In this document: piece after piece, positions 1-7,317 of the stretch
How the letters are laid out: each line of letters starts with the position of its first letter
Numbering within the stretch: position 1 is the first letter of the stretch
Source: Ilumatobacteraceae bacterium
GTDB lineage: Bacteria > Actinomycetota > Acidimicrobiia > Acidimicrobiales > Ilumatobacteraceae
DNA length: 35,219 nucleotides
Direction: 5' to 3'
NCBI GenBank assembly: GCA_009694565.1
Contig: SHUR01000006.1
Coordinates: 1 to 35,219, forward strand
The notes under the pieces: generated by a model
What the model saw: the letters and a program-made list of their open reading frames with translations, nothing else
Told to the model about the DNA's origin: nothing
The model's database searches: none
Program-made: the position numbers and the translations under genes

Positions 1-1101
1 TCCTTCGAGAACGGCCCGCACAATGTGCGCACGAGTGGTGCCGCGTGTGATTCCGAACAGTGCACCACGTGCGCCGTAGTCCCAGAAGGGTGTGCCAAGG
101 CCGAGAAGTGCAGGCACGTACGCCACCCCTTCTGTTGTCGGAACTGACGAAGCAAGCGTGTGAGATTCTGTGGCGTTTGCAATGAGACCCATATCGTCAC
201 GCAACCAATCGATATTTGTGCCGGCCGACAACATGATTGCTTCTGTTCCGTATGAAATTTGTCCGCCACGACTAAACGCAACGATTGGAAATGTTCCGCC
301 TGAATTGCGTTGTGCAGATTTAGGGGGATTCTCTCCCACGAACATGTCCAGCATGCCGCCAGTGCCGAATGTAATTTTTGCCATTCCTGGAACGATGCAA
401 CCTTGACCGACCAATGATGCTTGTTGGTCGCCGGCAATGGCGAGAATCGGTGGTGCGCCGGGCAGGTCGGTGGCGTCACCAATGAAGCCCATGGAATCGA
501 CGATGAGAGGCAGTTGATGTTTCGCGATTCCGAGAGTGGAGAGCATTGCAGTGTTCCACGATGTTCCGTCAGGAATAGTGAGGCCGGTAACAGCAGCATT
601 GGTGTGGTCTGTGACATGGTGCGCGCCCTGTGTGAGGTTGTACACAATCCACGACTCGACGGTGCCGATGCGAAGATCATCACTGAAGCGTTCCTGCGGG
701 TCTGAGATGTAATTAGCAAGCATCCAAACAGCCTTCGTAGCGGTCTGGTTCGGCGCAAAGGTAAATCCGTGTTCAGCACGGGCGGATATGCATTCGCCAA
801 CTGTGCGTAGGTCTTGCCAGCCGAGTGATGGTCCGATGGGTTTGCCTGTTGATACACGCCAAATGACGGTGGATGCACGCTGGGTGGTGATGCCAATAGC
901 AGTGACGGGACCAGAAGTTAACGCCGCTTTTGAGACGCGATGGACTGCTGCATACATCGCTGTTGCATCAAATTCAACAAGACCTGCATAAGGGGTGCTG
1001 GGAGTGAATTCTTCGTAGTGAAGATCGGTAACAGTCGCGTCATCGTGCACGATTGCGGCGCGGAGTCCGCTTGTTCCTACATCGATGACAAGTGTTCTCA
1101 T
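1..1101 (-). CDS. FGGY-family carbohydrate kinase, glycerol-kinase-like paralog (partial, C-terminus outside window)
   Basis: The frame is open from an ATG at 1101 to the window edge (367 codons); the family is usually about 490-510 residues, so roughly a quarter is missing. The N-terminus MRTLVIDVGTSGLRAAIV is the phosphate-binding motif of the FGGY/actin-like fold, and IAGDQQASLVGQG (Asp225) carries the catalytic aspartate. Overall it is closest to glycerol kinase. However, compared with E. coli GlpK the glycerol contacts Glu84, Tyr135 and Phe270 are replaced by Ala76, Asn118 and Met250, while the Arg and catalytic Asp remain. It may therefore phosphorylate another polyol or sugar. Its start overlaps the stop of the upstream FAD oxidase by 4 bases, so it is the third gene of a coupled glpD operon. 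Family assignment is firm; substrate is unknown. Confidence 0.85.
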   Translation of the reverse strand, partial: MRTLVIDVGTSGLRAAIVHDDATVTDLHYEEFTPSTPYAGLVEFDATAMYAAVHRVSKAALTSGPVTAIGITTQRASTVIWRVSTGKPIGPSLGWQDLRTVGECISARAEHGFTFAPNQTATKAVWMLANYISDPQERFSDDLRIGTVESWIVYNLTQGAHHVTDHTNAAVTGLTIPDGTSWNTAMLSTLGIAKHQLPLIVDSMGFIGDATDLPGAPPILAIAGDQQASLVGQGCIVPGMAKITFGTGGMLDMFVGENPPKSAQRNSGGTFPIVAFSRGGQISYGTEAIMLSAGTNIDWLRDDMGLIANATESHTLASSVPTTEGVAYVPALLGLGTPFWDYGARGALFGITRGTTRAHIVRAVLEG

Positions 1102-2576
1102 AATCCGAGTTTGCCCGGATTCAAGATGCCGTTCGGATCGAGCGCTTTTTTGACCGCGCGCAGGACATCCATGCCGGTTCCGAGAGCCTGTTCCATAAAT
1201 TGAGATCTGCTGTATCCGATGCCGTGGTGGTGCGACAAATTAGCTCCGGACTTAAGGCCAGCTTCTTGACCTGCTTTCCACATCGCTAAGTAGGTGCTTT
1301 CAAAATCTGCTTCTTCAGGAGTCGCTGCAAATGTGAAATACACACATGCACCTTCGATGTAGCTGTGAGACAAGTGGCATGTAGCGGAGCGTGCGTGAGG
1401 AACTGCAAGCATTGCTGATTCAACTGCGTCTACGACTGCATCAAGGTGACCCCAATTGGCCGCCACTTCCATAGTGTCAACAACGAAGCCCTTACGTGTC
1501 AAAGATTGTAATGCGCTGGTGTCATTGCGGTGGTGCATCCATGCTTCGATCAGTGCGACGTCGCCATCGGCTGCTCCCATCTCCTTGCAAGTGTCAAACA
1601 CGACACTCATTGTTCCGTCGACGATTGATTCAGTTCCTTCGTCTAGCACGAGAAGTGTGCATTGCGTGCCGTCGCCACCATGAGAACGCTTACTTTCGGC
1701 TCCGTCATACAAACGCAATACTGCAGGCGTTGCTCCGGCGCGAATAATGCGACGACACGCCTCGATACCTTCAGAAAATGATGTGAACACAAATGCTGCA
1801 CGACGCTCGACTTCAGGCAGTGGATGAGCACGCAACCATACGCGTGTAATCACTGCAAGAGTTCCTTCGCTACCAAGAAGAAGTTGGGAAATATCTGGTC
1901 CCACTGCACCGGCCGGAGCACCGCCTGTACGAATGATTGTCCCGTCGGCAAGCACGGCTTCAAGAGCGTGCACCATGTCTTCAATTTTCCCGTAACGCGT
2001 CGAGTACTGACCGGCGCCACGGCACGCAACCCATCCGCCAACAGTGGCGATGTCGAAAGACTGTGGGTAATGCCCGATAGTGAGTCCGTGGGTGCGAACT
2101 GCCTTTTCTAGATCGGGGCCAAAGGTGCCAGACAATGTTTCAACAATGCCAGACACTTCGTCAATTGATTCGATTCCTTGCATCTGGGTCATGTCGAGTG
2201 CGACTCCACCAAAAAGGGGAATCGCTGCTCCACATACTCCGCTTCGTCCGCCAGATGGTGTGACAGGAATTTTATGATCATTGCAATACGCCAACAAGAT
2301 GGATACTTCTTGTGTGTTCTTTGGGCGGCATACAACAGCCGGAATTTGTGGAACTTCATTGTGCAACGACCACCGAAGCGACAAAGGCCACCAGTCGCGA
2401 CCATGTTGCACGCGTTCTGTCGCATCAGCTGTGGTGTCACAGATTGCACCGAGCTCTTTAGTTTCTATTGCAGTTAATGCACGACCAGGGCTGGGCAGGT
2501 GGGAGGTTGCAAGAGCAGGGTCACCACTAAATTCGATTGGCTCAGTGGCCCGAGTAGAAAATGTATGGATGCTCAT
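1098..2576 (-). CDS. FAD-binding oxidase, alkylglycerone-phosphate synthase (AGPS)-like
   Basis: A 492-residue flavoprotein of the vanillyl-alcohol-oxidase/PCMH fold. The FAD-binding region runs from about residue 75 to 255, with the pyrophosphate loop PSGGRSGVCG at 107-116 and the second FAD segment LLGSEGTLAVIT. The C-terminal part has two AGPS hallmarks: a tyrosine in GACVYFTFA (about 413) and the triple histidine SHHHGIG (449-451), which in AGPS take part in swapping an acyl for an alkyl group on dihydroxyacetone phosphate. D-lactate/glycolate dehydrogenases share the fold but usually lack the HHH motif. It overlaps glpD and the following FGGY kinase by 4 bases each, placing it in three-carbon phosphate metabolism. 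Bacterial members are mostly uncharacterised, so the reaction (ether-lipid synthesis or another oxidation) is open. Confidence 0.85.
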   Translation of the reverse strand: MSIHTFSTRATEPIEFSGDPALATSHLPSPGRALTAIETKELGAICDTTADATERVQHGRDWWPLSLRWSLHNEVPQIPAVVCRPKNTQEVSILLAYCNDHKIPVTPSGGRSGVCGAAIPLFGGVALDMTQMQGIESIDEVSGIVETLSGTFGPDLEKAVRTHGLTIGHYPQSFDIATVGGWVACRGAGQYSTRYGKIEDMVHALEAVLADGTIIRTGGAPAGAVGPDISQLLLGSEGTLAVITRVWLRAHPLPEVERRAAFVFTSFSEGIEACRRIIRAGATPAVLRLYDGAESKRSHGGDGTQCTLLVLDEGTESIVDGTMSVVFDTCKEMGAADGDVALIEAWMHHRNDTSALQSLTRKGFVVDTMEVAANWGHLDAVVDAVESAMLAVPHARSATCHLSHSYIEGACVYFTFAATPEEADFESTYLAMWKAGQEAGLKSGANLSHHHGIGYSRSQFMEQALGTGMDVLRAVKKALDPNGILNPGKLGL

Positions 2577-4255
2577 TTTTGTGCCTTATGTGAGTCGATG
2601 AATTCCTGCTCTGTCACCATTGCTGCAGCGTCTTCGCGAGCGCATGCGTCAATGAACTCAGCGATACTCGCTGAGCTCTGTGCATCGTCCCACCCAAGAA
2701 GTGGAGAAATGAGCTCTGCTGTGGCGCGTGCCGCAGTAACGCTTGCACGTCGATTAAGCAAGCGGGCGCGAGTGCGACGGCTGAGTACGTCGTCAATAGA
2801 AGTGGCCATTTCATGTGTGACTGCGTACACCGCTTCGGCGCGTAGATAGGGAAGTCCGTCTACTAATGGTCCAGAGAGTGATGCATCGTTTTCAATAAGG
2901 GACGCTATGTCTGCAGCATCGCTTCCGTAACGACCGTCGAGGTGATGGTCGCGTTGCGACGCGCGGATGCTCCGGCCTTTCGCGCCGTGAAGAGACAGCG
3001 ATTGAGTGCGGCAACGTGTCTTGATGCCTACGACATCAGAGACGGCATCGACAGCATCCTCTGCCATCTCGCGATAAGTGGTGAGTTTGCCACCAGTTAC
3101 TGTGACAACTCCGTTGTCGGACGTGAATACTCGATGTCGGCGACTCAGGTCAGCTGTACGACCAGCTTTTGCAGAAGACTCATCCATCTTTACAAGAGGA
3201 CGAAGGCCAGACCATACGCCTGTTACGTCTTCAAATGTGACATCAGTGTTGACGCTTGCGTTCAGTGCTGCAAGAACATATTCAATGTCATCACGTGTGC
3301 ACTGTGGATCATTCACAGGGCCTTTGTAATCAGTGTCGGTGGTGCCGATGTAGGTGAATTGGTATGTGCCGTCGCCACGAGAGATCCAGGGAACAACGAA
3401 CAAACTGCGCTTGTCGCTCGGTACGGGAATCACAACAGCAATGTCATTACGTACTTTTTCCCAGGGCACCGTGAGGTGAACGCCCTTTGCCGGTCGAATG
3501 GTGTCTGGGTGAGACGCCTCATCAAGGGCGCGAACATCATCGGCCCAGACGCCTGTTGCGTTGACTACTGCTTTGGCACGAATAGTGAAATGGGTGTCAC
3601 CGACTATGTCGTGTACTCGAACGGAGTGTTGAGTGCGATTAACTGAATCAATTCCCTCAACGCGGCACTGATTTGCAATGGCCGCTCCATTGTCTGCAGC
3701 ACTGCGCAAAACTGCAAGGGTGAGACGAGCATCGTCTGCCTCGGCGTCGTAATACAGGTAAGCAGAAGAGAGTTTTTCACGCGACATTGTGGGCAAGTGG
3801 GCAAATGCTGTGTCGGCAGAAAGTCGGCGATGGAGTCGACCGATGCGCCATCCACCTGTTAGGTCATACATCCACATGGCAGAACCAAGCGCACGAGCAA
3901 TTTTTTTTGACACGACGCTGTTCTTCGTGAGAATGGGAATCATGAAGGGAAGTACGTGTACTAGGTGCGGAGCGTTGCTACGCAAGCGTTTACGTTCGCG
4001 CAATGCTTGATAAACAAGACGAACGTCGCCTTGTTGGAGGTAGCGCAATCCACCGTGGATCAATTTCGACGACTTTGATGACGTGCCTGATGCAAAGTCG
4101 TCCCGTTCGAGAAGGCAGGCGCGAAGGCCGCGCGAAGCAGCATCGAGCACCACGCCAGCTCCCGTGATTCCTCCGCCAATAACGACAACATCAAACTCTT
4201 CGGTGGAAAGGCGGGAAAGGGACAAGGAGCGTGAGAAATTATGAGGGGTTGACAC
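2573..4255 (-). CDS. glpD: Aerobic glycerol-3-phosphate dehydrogenase
   Basis: A 560-residue FAD enzyme that oxidises glycerol 3-phosphate to dihydroxyacetone phosphate and passes electrons to the quinone pool at the membrane. The N-terminal dinucleotide fold VVVIGGGITGAGVVLDAASRG (glycines at 27-34) and the family signature GTSSKSSKLIHGGLRYLQ (57-74) are clear. The length is normal for GlpD, and the C-terminal helical domain (about 440-550) includes the usual ELRAEAVYA-like segment (PYLRAEAVYAVTHE). The start is GTG at 4255; there is no Shine-Dalgarno, and a TANNNT-type element seven bases upstream would fit a leaderless message. It is the first gene of the operon, with 4-base overlap into the AGPS-like gene. 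Confidence 0.95.
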   Translation of the reverse strand: MSTPHNFSRSLSLSRLSTEEFDVVVIGGGITGAGVVLDAASRGLRACLLERDDFASGTSSKSSKLIHGGLRYLQQGDVRLVYQALRERKRLRSNAPHLVHVLPFMIPILTKNSVVSKKIARALGSAMWMYDLTGGWRIGRLHRRLSADTAFAHLPTMSREKLSSAYLYYDAEADDARLTLAVLRSAADNGAAIANQCRVEGIDSVNRTQHSVRVHDIVGDTHFTIRAKAVVNATGVWADDVRALDEASHPDTIRPAKGVHLTVPWEKVRNDIAVVIPVPSDKRSLFVVPWISRGDGTYQFTYIGTTDTDYKGPVNDPQCTRDDIEYVLAALNASVNTDVTFEDVTGVWSGLRPLVKMDESSAKAGRTADLSRRHRVFTSDNGVVTVTGGKLTTYREMAEDAVDAVSDVVGIKTRCRTQSLSLHGAKGRSIRASQRDHHLDGRYGSDAADIASLIENDASLSGPLVDGLPYLRAEAVYAVTHEMATSIDDVLSRRTRARLLNRRASVTAARATAELISPLLGWDDAQSSASIAEFIDACAREDAAAMVTEQEFIDSHKAQK

Positions 4256-4262
4256 GGTTTAG

Positions 4263-4291
4263 AGCCTAGGTGGTCTGGAGTATTGAAAGAA
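4263..4291 (-). promoter_or_regulatory. Possible leaderless promoter of the glpD operon
   Basis: On the minus strand TAGGCT (4268-4263) fits the TANNNT form of an actinobacterial -10 element and ends exactly seven bases before the GTG start at 4255, the geometry expected of a leaderless transcript. The -35 region (TTCTTT, 4291-4286) is poor. This is a weak call. Confidence 0.3.
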
Positions 4292-4513
4292 TTCTGTGAT
4301 CAGCGATGTGACCGCTGCTGTTCATTACCTCACCTTTAATTTCACTGATGTACAAGTCAATCAACTTGCCTTTGGTTCTGTATTCATCGTGAGCGATCAG
4401 CCCAGTTATTTGGAAGTTACAGCCCTGTCTGACGCAACCGCTGGCGATCTCCTCACTGATTCGTGCTCCTAAAGCCTGTAATTCAAGGTGCCGAGCGGCC
4501 CATCACTTGGGAC

Positions 4514-4543
4514 TGGACAGGTGTGACACCCGACACATACAAT
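4514..4543 (+). promoter_or_regulatory. Sigma-70-type promoter of whiB
   Basis: TGGACA (4514-4519, five of six to TTGACA) is followed after 18 bases by TACAAT (4538-4543, five of six to TATAAT). Transcription would start near 4550, leaving a leader of about 30 bases with the strong purine run AAGGGGGG (4568-4575) just before the whiB ATG. Confidence 0.6.
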
Positions 4544-4580
4544 GCGGATGCGGGGATTCCCGTGACTAAGGGGGGTTTCG

Positions 4581-4820
4581 ATGTACGGAACAGATCTGTC
4601 GTGGCGCCATCAGGGAGCTTGCAATGGTTTAGACCCCGAACTCTTTTTCCCTGACTCAGATGTAGCAGCTGATGAGGCAAAGTCAATTTGTGCCACCTGC
4701 ATGGTGAGGGCCTCGTGTCTTGAGCACGCTATTGCTGTTCGTGAAAAAGATGGAGTCTGGGGAGGCGCTACAGAACGTGAGCGTCGCAGAATTATTCGTC
4801 AAAGGCGTCGCACAGCGTAG
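4581..4820 (+). CDS. WhiB-family iron-sulfur transcriptional regulator
   Basis: A 79-residue WhiB-like protein, a family confined to Actinobacteria and their phages. The four cluster-binding cysteines are Cys14, Cys37, Cys40 and Cys46 (C-x22-C-x2-C-x5-C). The GVWGG turn is at 58-62, and a basic tail rich in arginine (ERERRRIIRQRRR) is the DNA-contact region. The ATG at 4581 has an excellent ribosome site (AAGGGGGG, five bases upstream). Such proteins bind a [4Fe-4S] cluster and usually work with the principal sigma factor as redox- or development-linked regulators. Which WhiB subgroup this is cannot be settled by eye. It is followed by trpD after 11 bases, so the two are probably co-transcribed. 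Confidence 0.95.
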   Translation: MYGTDLSWRHQGACNGLDPELFFPDSDVAADEAKSICATCMVRASCLEHAIAVREKDGVWGGATERERRRIIRQRRRTA

Positions 4821-4831
4821 ATACTTGGTGC

Positions 4832-5896
4832 ATGGCCCATTCCCAAGAATTCATCGGCTGGCCCACGTTGCTGGCTCACATTTTGGATCGGCAGGATCTT
4901 GACGCTCCTCAAGCAGAGTCTGCAATCACACAAATTCTTAATGGCAGCGCCACTCCGTCACAGATGACAGCGTTCGTTGTTGCGATGCGGGCGAAGGGAG
5001 AAACGATTCAGGAACTTGAAGGCATGTTGCACGCGGTGCGTTCTGCTGGCATGAAAGTTCATCTCAACACTGAGATTGCATCACGCGCCATTGACATTGT
5101 TGGAACAGGTGGGGACAAGAGCAACACAGTGAATGTGTCAACGATGTCAGCGTTGGTTGTTGCCGCTGCCGGTGTGCCGGTGTGCAAACACGGCAATCGA
5201 GCAGCATCATCAAAGTGTGGCGCAGCTGATTTGCTCGAGGCAGCTGGAGTTGCAATCGAACTCGATCCACAAGGAGTTGAAGCATCAATTGCTGCAACTG
5301 GGTTTGGCTTTTGCTTAGCGGCCTATTTTCATCCTGCTTTTCGCTACACAGGTCCGTCGCGTCGTGAAATCGGAGTGCCAACCGTGTTTAACTTGCTGGG
5401 GCCGATGGCGAACCCAGCGCCGATCTCAAACATGCTGGTGGGCGTTGCAATGCCAAACATGATGGAGGCAATGGCGGGGTCATTGACCTCTCGTCATGTC
5501 ACCAGCGCATGGGTTGTGCATGGTCATGGCGGACTTGATGAACTTGCTGTCAGTGGTCCAAACATTGTGTATGAATTGCGAGATGGCAACATTTCTCGAT
5601 TCGAAATCGACGCTGCTGATTTTGGAATCGCTCGTTCCTTGCTTGCAGATATTCGAGGGGGAGACGCCACGGAAAACTTGGCCATTATGAATGGTTTGTT
5701 CGCTGGTAAAACGGGAGCAGTTCGTGACATCGTGACGTTTAATGCTGGGAGCGCACTTTTTGTCGCCAACCATGTTGGGTCAGTGGCTGACGGTATCGAT
5801 ATGGCTCGTGCCACCATCGATTCGGGTGCGGCAGCAAGCATGTTGCTGAATGTTGTGGCCGTAACCACGGCTGAATCCGAGCGTATGCAGGTCTAA
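4832..5896 (+). CDS. trpD: Anthranilate phosphoribosyltransferase
   Basis: A 354-residue enzyme joining anthranilate to PRPP in the second step of tryptophan synthesis. The PRPP-binding motif GTGGD is at 91-95, KHGNRAASS at 119-127, and the anthranilate-site stretch HPAFRYTGPSRREIG and FNLLGPMANP follow; the length is normal. The start codon has only a weak ribosome site, consistent with coupling to whiB 11 bases upstream. No other trp genes are in the window. The product could also belong to the TrpD2 side branch, but the well-kept PRPP and anthranilate motifs favour the biosynthetic enzyme. Confidence 0.95.
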   Translation: MAHSQEFIGWPTLLAHILDRQDLDAPQAESAITQILNGSATPSQMTAFVVAMRAKGETIQELEGMLHAVRSAGMKVHLNTEIASRAIDIVGTGGDKSNTVNVSTMSALVVAAAGVPVCKHGNRAASSKCGAADLLEAAGVAIELDPQGVEASIAATGFGFCLAAYFHPAFRYTGPSRREIGVPTVFNLLGPMANPAPISNMLVGVAMPNMMEAMAGSLTSRHVTSAWVVHGHGGLDELAVSGPNIVYELRDGNISRFEIDAADFGIARSLLADIRGGDATENLAIMNGLFAGKTGAVRDIVTFNAGSALFVANHVGSVADGIDMARATIDSGAAASMLLNVVAVTTAESERMQV

Positions 5897-5905
5897 CAAA
5901 CGGAA

Positions 5906-5940
5906 CCATGTCACACCCTTTCGTCACTCTTGTGACATGG
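5906..5940. repeat. Perfect 10-bp inverted repeat over the start codon of the cysteine-rich protein
   Basis: CCATGTCACA (5906-5915) and TGTGACATGG (5931-5940) are exact reverse complements with a 15-base spacer. The right arm contains the ATG (5937-5939) of the next gene. As RNA it would be a 10-bp hairpin hiding the start codon; as DNA it could be an operator for a dimeric repressor. No T-run follows, so a classical terminator is unlikely. Confidence 0.7.
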
Positions 5941-6173
5941 ACATCACGCCTCTCACCCCCACCGAAGCCCCACAGTACGAACCTGTTCTCATGATTTCGT
6001 GTGCCACCTGTGTCATGGCAAACACCGATGCCTGCGGTGATTGCATCATGAGTTTTCTCTGCGATGCTCCATCTGAAGGGGCTGTCGTTCTTGATCTTCA
6101 GGAACTTAGGGAAATTAGGTTGCTCGCTCAGGCCGGTTTGGTGCCTACGCTTCGGCACCGTGCCGTTGGCTAA
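5937..6173 (+). CDS. Small five-cysteine protein of unknown function
   Basis: A 78-residue protein with the pattern C22-x2-C25-x7-C33-x2-C36-x5-C42, which suggests a zinc or iron-sulfur site, followed by a helix ending in LAQAGLVP. It resembles small CxxC/CxxC proteins I have seen in actinobacterial genomes, but I know no assigned function. The chosen ATG has no ribosome site and sits inside the right arm of a perfect inverted repeat; an ATG at 5992 is an alternative but would leave only three residues before the first cysteine. The C-terminus overlaps the likely queG start by 14 bases, so translation of the two may be linked. Confidence 0.7.
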   Translation: MDITPLTPTEAPQYEPVLMISCATCVMANTDACGDCIMSFLCDAPSEGAVVLDLQELREIRLLAQAGLVPTLRHRAVG

Positions 6174-7317
6174 ATCTTCCTCCCGTAATCCCGCAGTCGT
6201 CTCCCCAGAGGCCCCTCATGGATCTGAGTATTGGGCACAACTGCATGCCATTGGGCAAGATGCTGGCCTTCATTCACTCGGAGTTGCTCCTGCAGACGTG
6301 ATGCATCGCGCACGTCAGCAGATTCAGAACCGCATCGATCATGACTTGGTCAACGACATGAAATTTACGTTCTTGCGTCCGGAACGTTCAACTACACCGA
6401 TTCAACATCTTGACGGAGCACAATCAATCATTGTCGGAGTTCGCTCGTACGCAATTAGCGATCACCCTGATGTCGGTTCGACATCTCCGTTAGCCAGAGT
6501 CGCTCGTTATGCGTGGCTAGATCATTATGGTCACCTTAAGGATTCACTCTCTGTTGTTGCTGAACGCTTACGGCATGATGGTCATCGCGCTGTCGTATTC
6601 GCAGATGACAATGCAATGGTTGATCGCGAAGCAGCGTGGCTCGCAGGTATTGGTTGGTATGGCAAGAACGCAAACATTTTGTTGCCAGGACATGGAAGCT
6701 TCTTTGTTATTGGTTGCGTCATAACAACTGCAGTTCTTCCAGTGTCCACCCCTATTGATGATGGATGTGGTGCGTGTTCTCGCTGCATACCCGCATGTCC
6801 AACGGGAGCCATATTGAAAGATGGCGTCATTGATGCAAATAAGTGTTTGTCATGGTTGCTGCAAAAGCCGGGAATATTTGATCGCAACTATCGCGTGGCC
6901 TTGCACGATCGCATCTATGGATGTGACGATTGCCAAACTGTGTGTCCTCCGACACGACGAACAGTGTTGAGCGAATCAACTGAACAACTCCAGTCAGTTA
7001 TTGAAGTCTTGACATGGTTGTCAATGGATGATGAGCCATTGAACGCATCATGTCAGGGTTGGTATGTGCACAAACGTGACATGACATGGATTCGGCGAAA
7101 CTTACTTATTGTTCTTGGCAATATCGGTAGCCCAAGTGACCCCGAAGTAGTTGATGCCATACACAGATATGTCTCGCACCCCCGAAGCGAATTGCGTGCG
7201 CATGCGGTGTGGGCTGCAGCCAGATTGGGTCTTGGTCATCTCATCAATCATGAAGATTCTGACCCTATGGTGCGCGATGAGTTGCTGCATCTGCCAACCT
7301 TGCGAGAAGGCCTATGA
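6160..7317 (+). CDS. queG: Epoxyqueuosine reductase
   Basis: Reduces epoxyqueuosine to queuosine in tRNA, using cobalamin and two [4Fe-4S] clusters. The catalytic aspartate lies in VDREAAWLAGIGWYGKN (Asp155). The first cluster motif is CGACSRCIPACPTGAI (Cys203, 206, 209, 213) and the second CDDCQTVCP (Cys255, 258, 262). A HEAT-like repeat follows near residues 305-370, as in the family. A longer frame opens upstream at 6064, but homology begins only at about residue 22 of the version given here, so GTG 6160 (385 residues; TTG 6167-like codon at 6166 also possible) is preferred. The stop overlaps the next gene by 4 bases. No other queuosine genes are nearby. Confidence 0.92.
   Translation: MPLAKSSSRNPAVVSPEAPHGSEYWAQLHAIGQDAGLHSLGVAPADVMHRARQQIQNRIDHDLVNDMKFTFLRPERSTTPIQHLDGAQSIIVGVRSYAISDHPDVGSTSPLARVARYAWLDHYGHLKDSLSVVAERLRHDGHRAVVFADDNAMVDREAAWLAGIGWYGKNANILLPGHGSFFVIGCVITTAVLPVSTPIDDGCGACSRCIPACPTGAILKDGVIDANKCLSWLLQKPGIFDRNYRVALHDRIYGCDDCQTVCPPTRRTVLSESTEQLQSVIEVLTWLSMDDEPLNASCQGWYVHKRDMTWIRRNLLIVLGNIGSPSDPEVVDAIHRYVSHPRSELRAHAVWAAARLGLGHLINHEDSDPMVRDELLHLPTLREGL

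Larger units (their letters stand above)
4256..4580. other. Intergenic region between divergent glpD and whiB
   Basis: The gap is 325 bases without a recognisable gene. It holds the glpD and whiB control regions at its two ends. In the middle, a minus-strand frame is open from 4502 to 4266 (78 codons) but has no ATG, GTG or TTG near its beginning. In the same codon register on the plus strand a GTG-started frame (4296-4472, 58 residues) follows a weak AAAGA ribosome-site-like sequence. Both translate to protein-like peptides, but I recognise no family and would not call either a gene. Confidence 0.5.

Noticed and set aside
2942-3646. A 234-codon plus-strand open frame
   Set aside because: It lies antisense to glpD, whose full-length protein has all family motifs; the opposite frame shows no recognisable domain or ribosome site.
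5906-5940. The inverted repeat as a rho-independent terminator of trpD
   Set aside because: No run of T follows the right arm, the loop is 15 bases long, and the arm contains the next gene's start codon.
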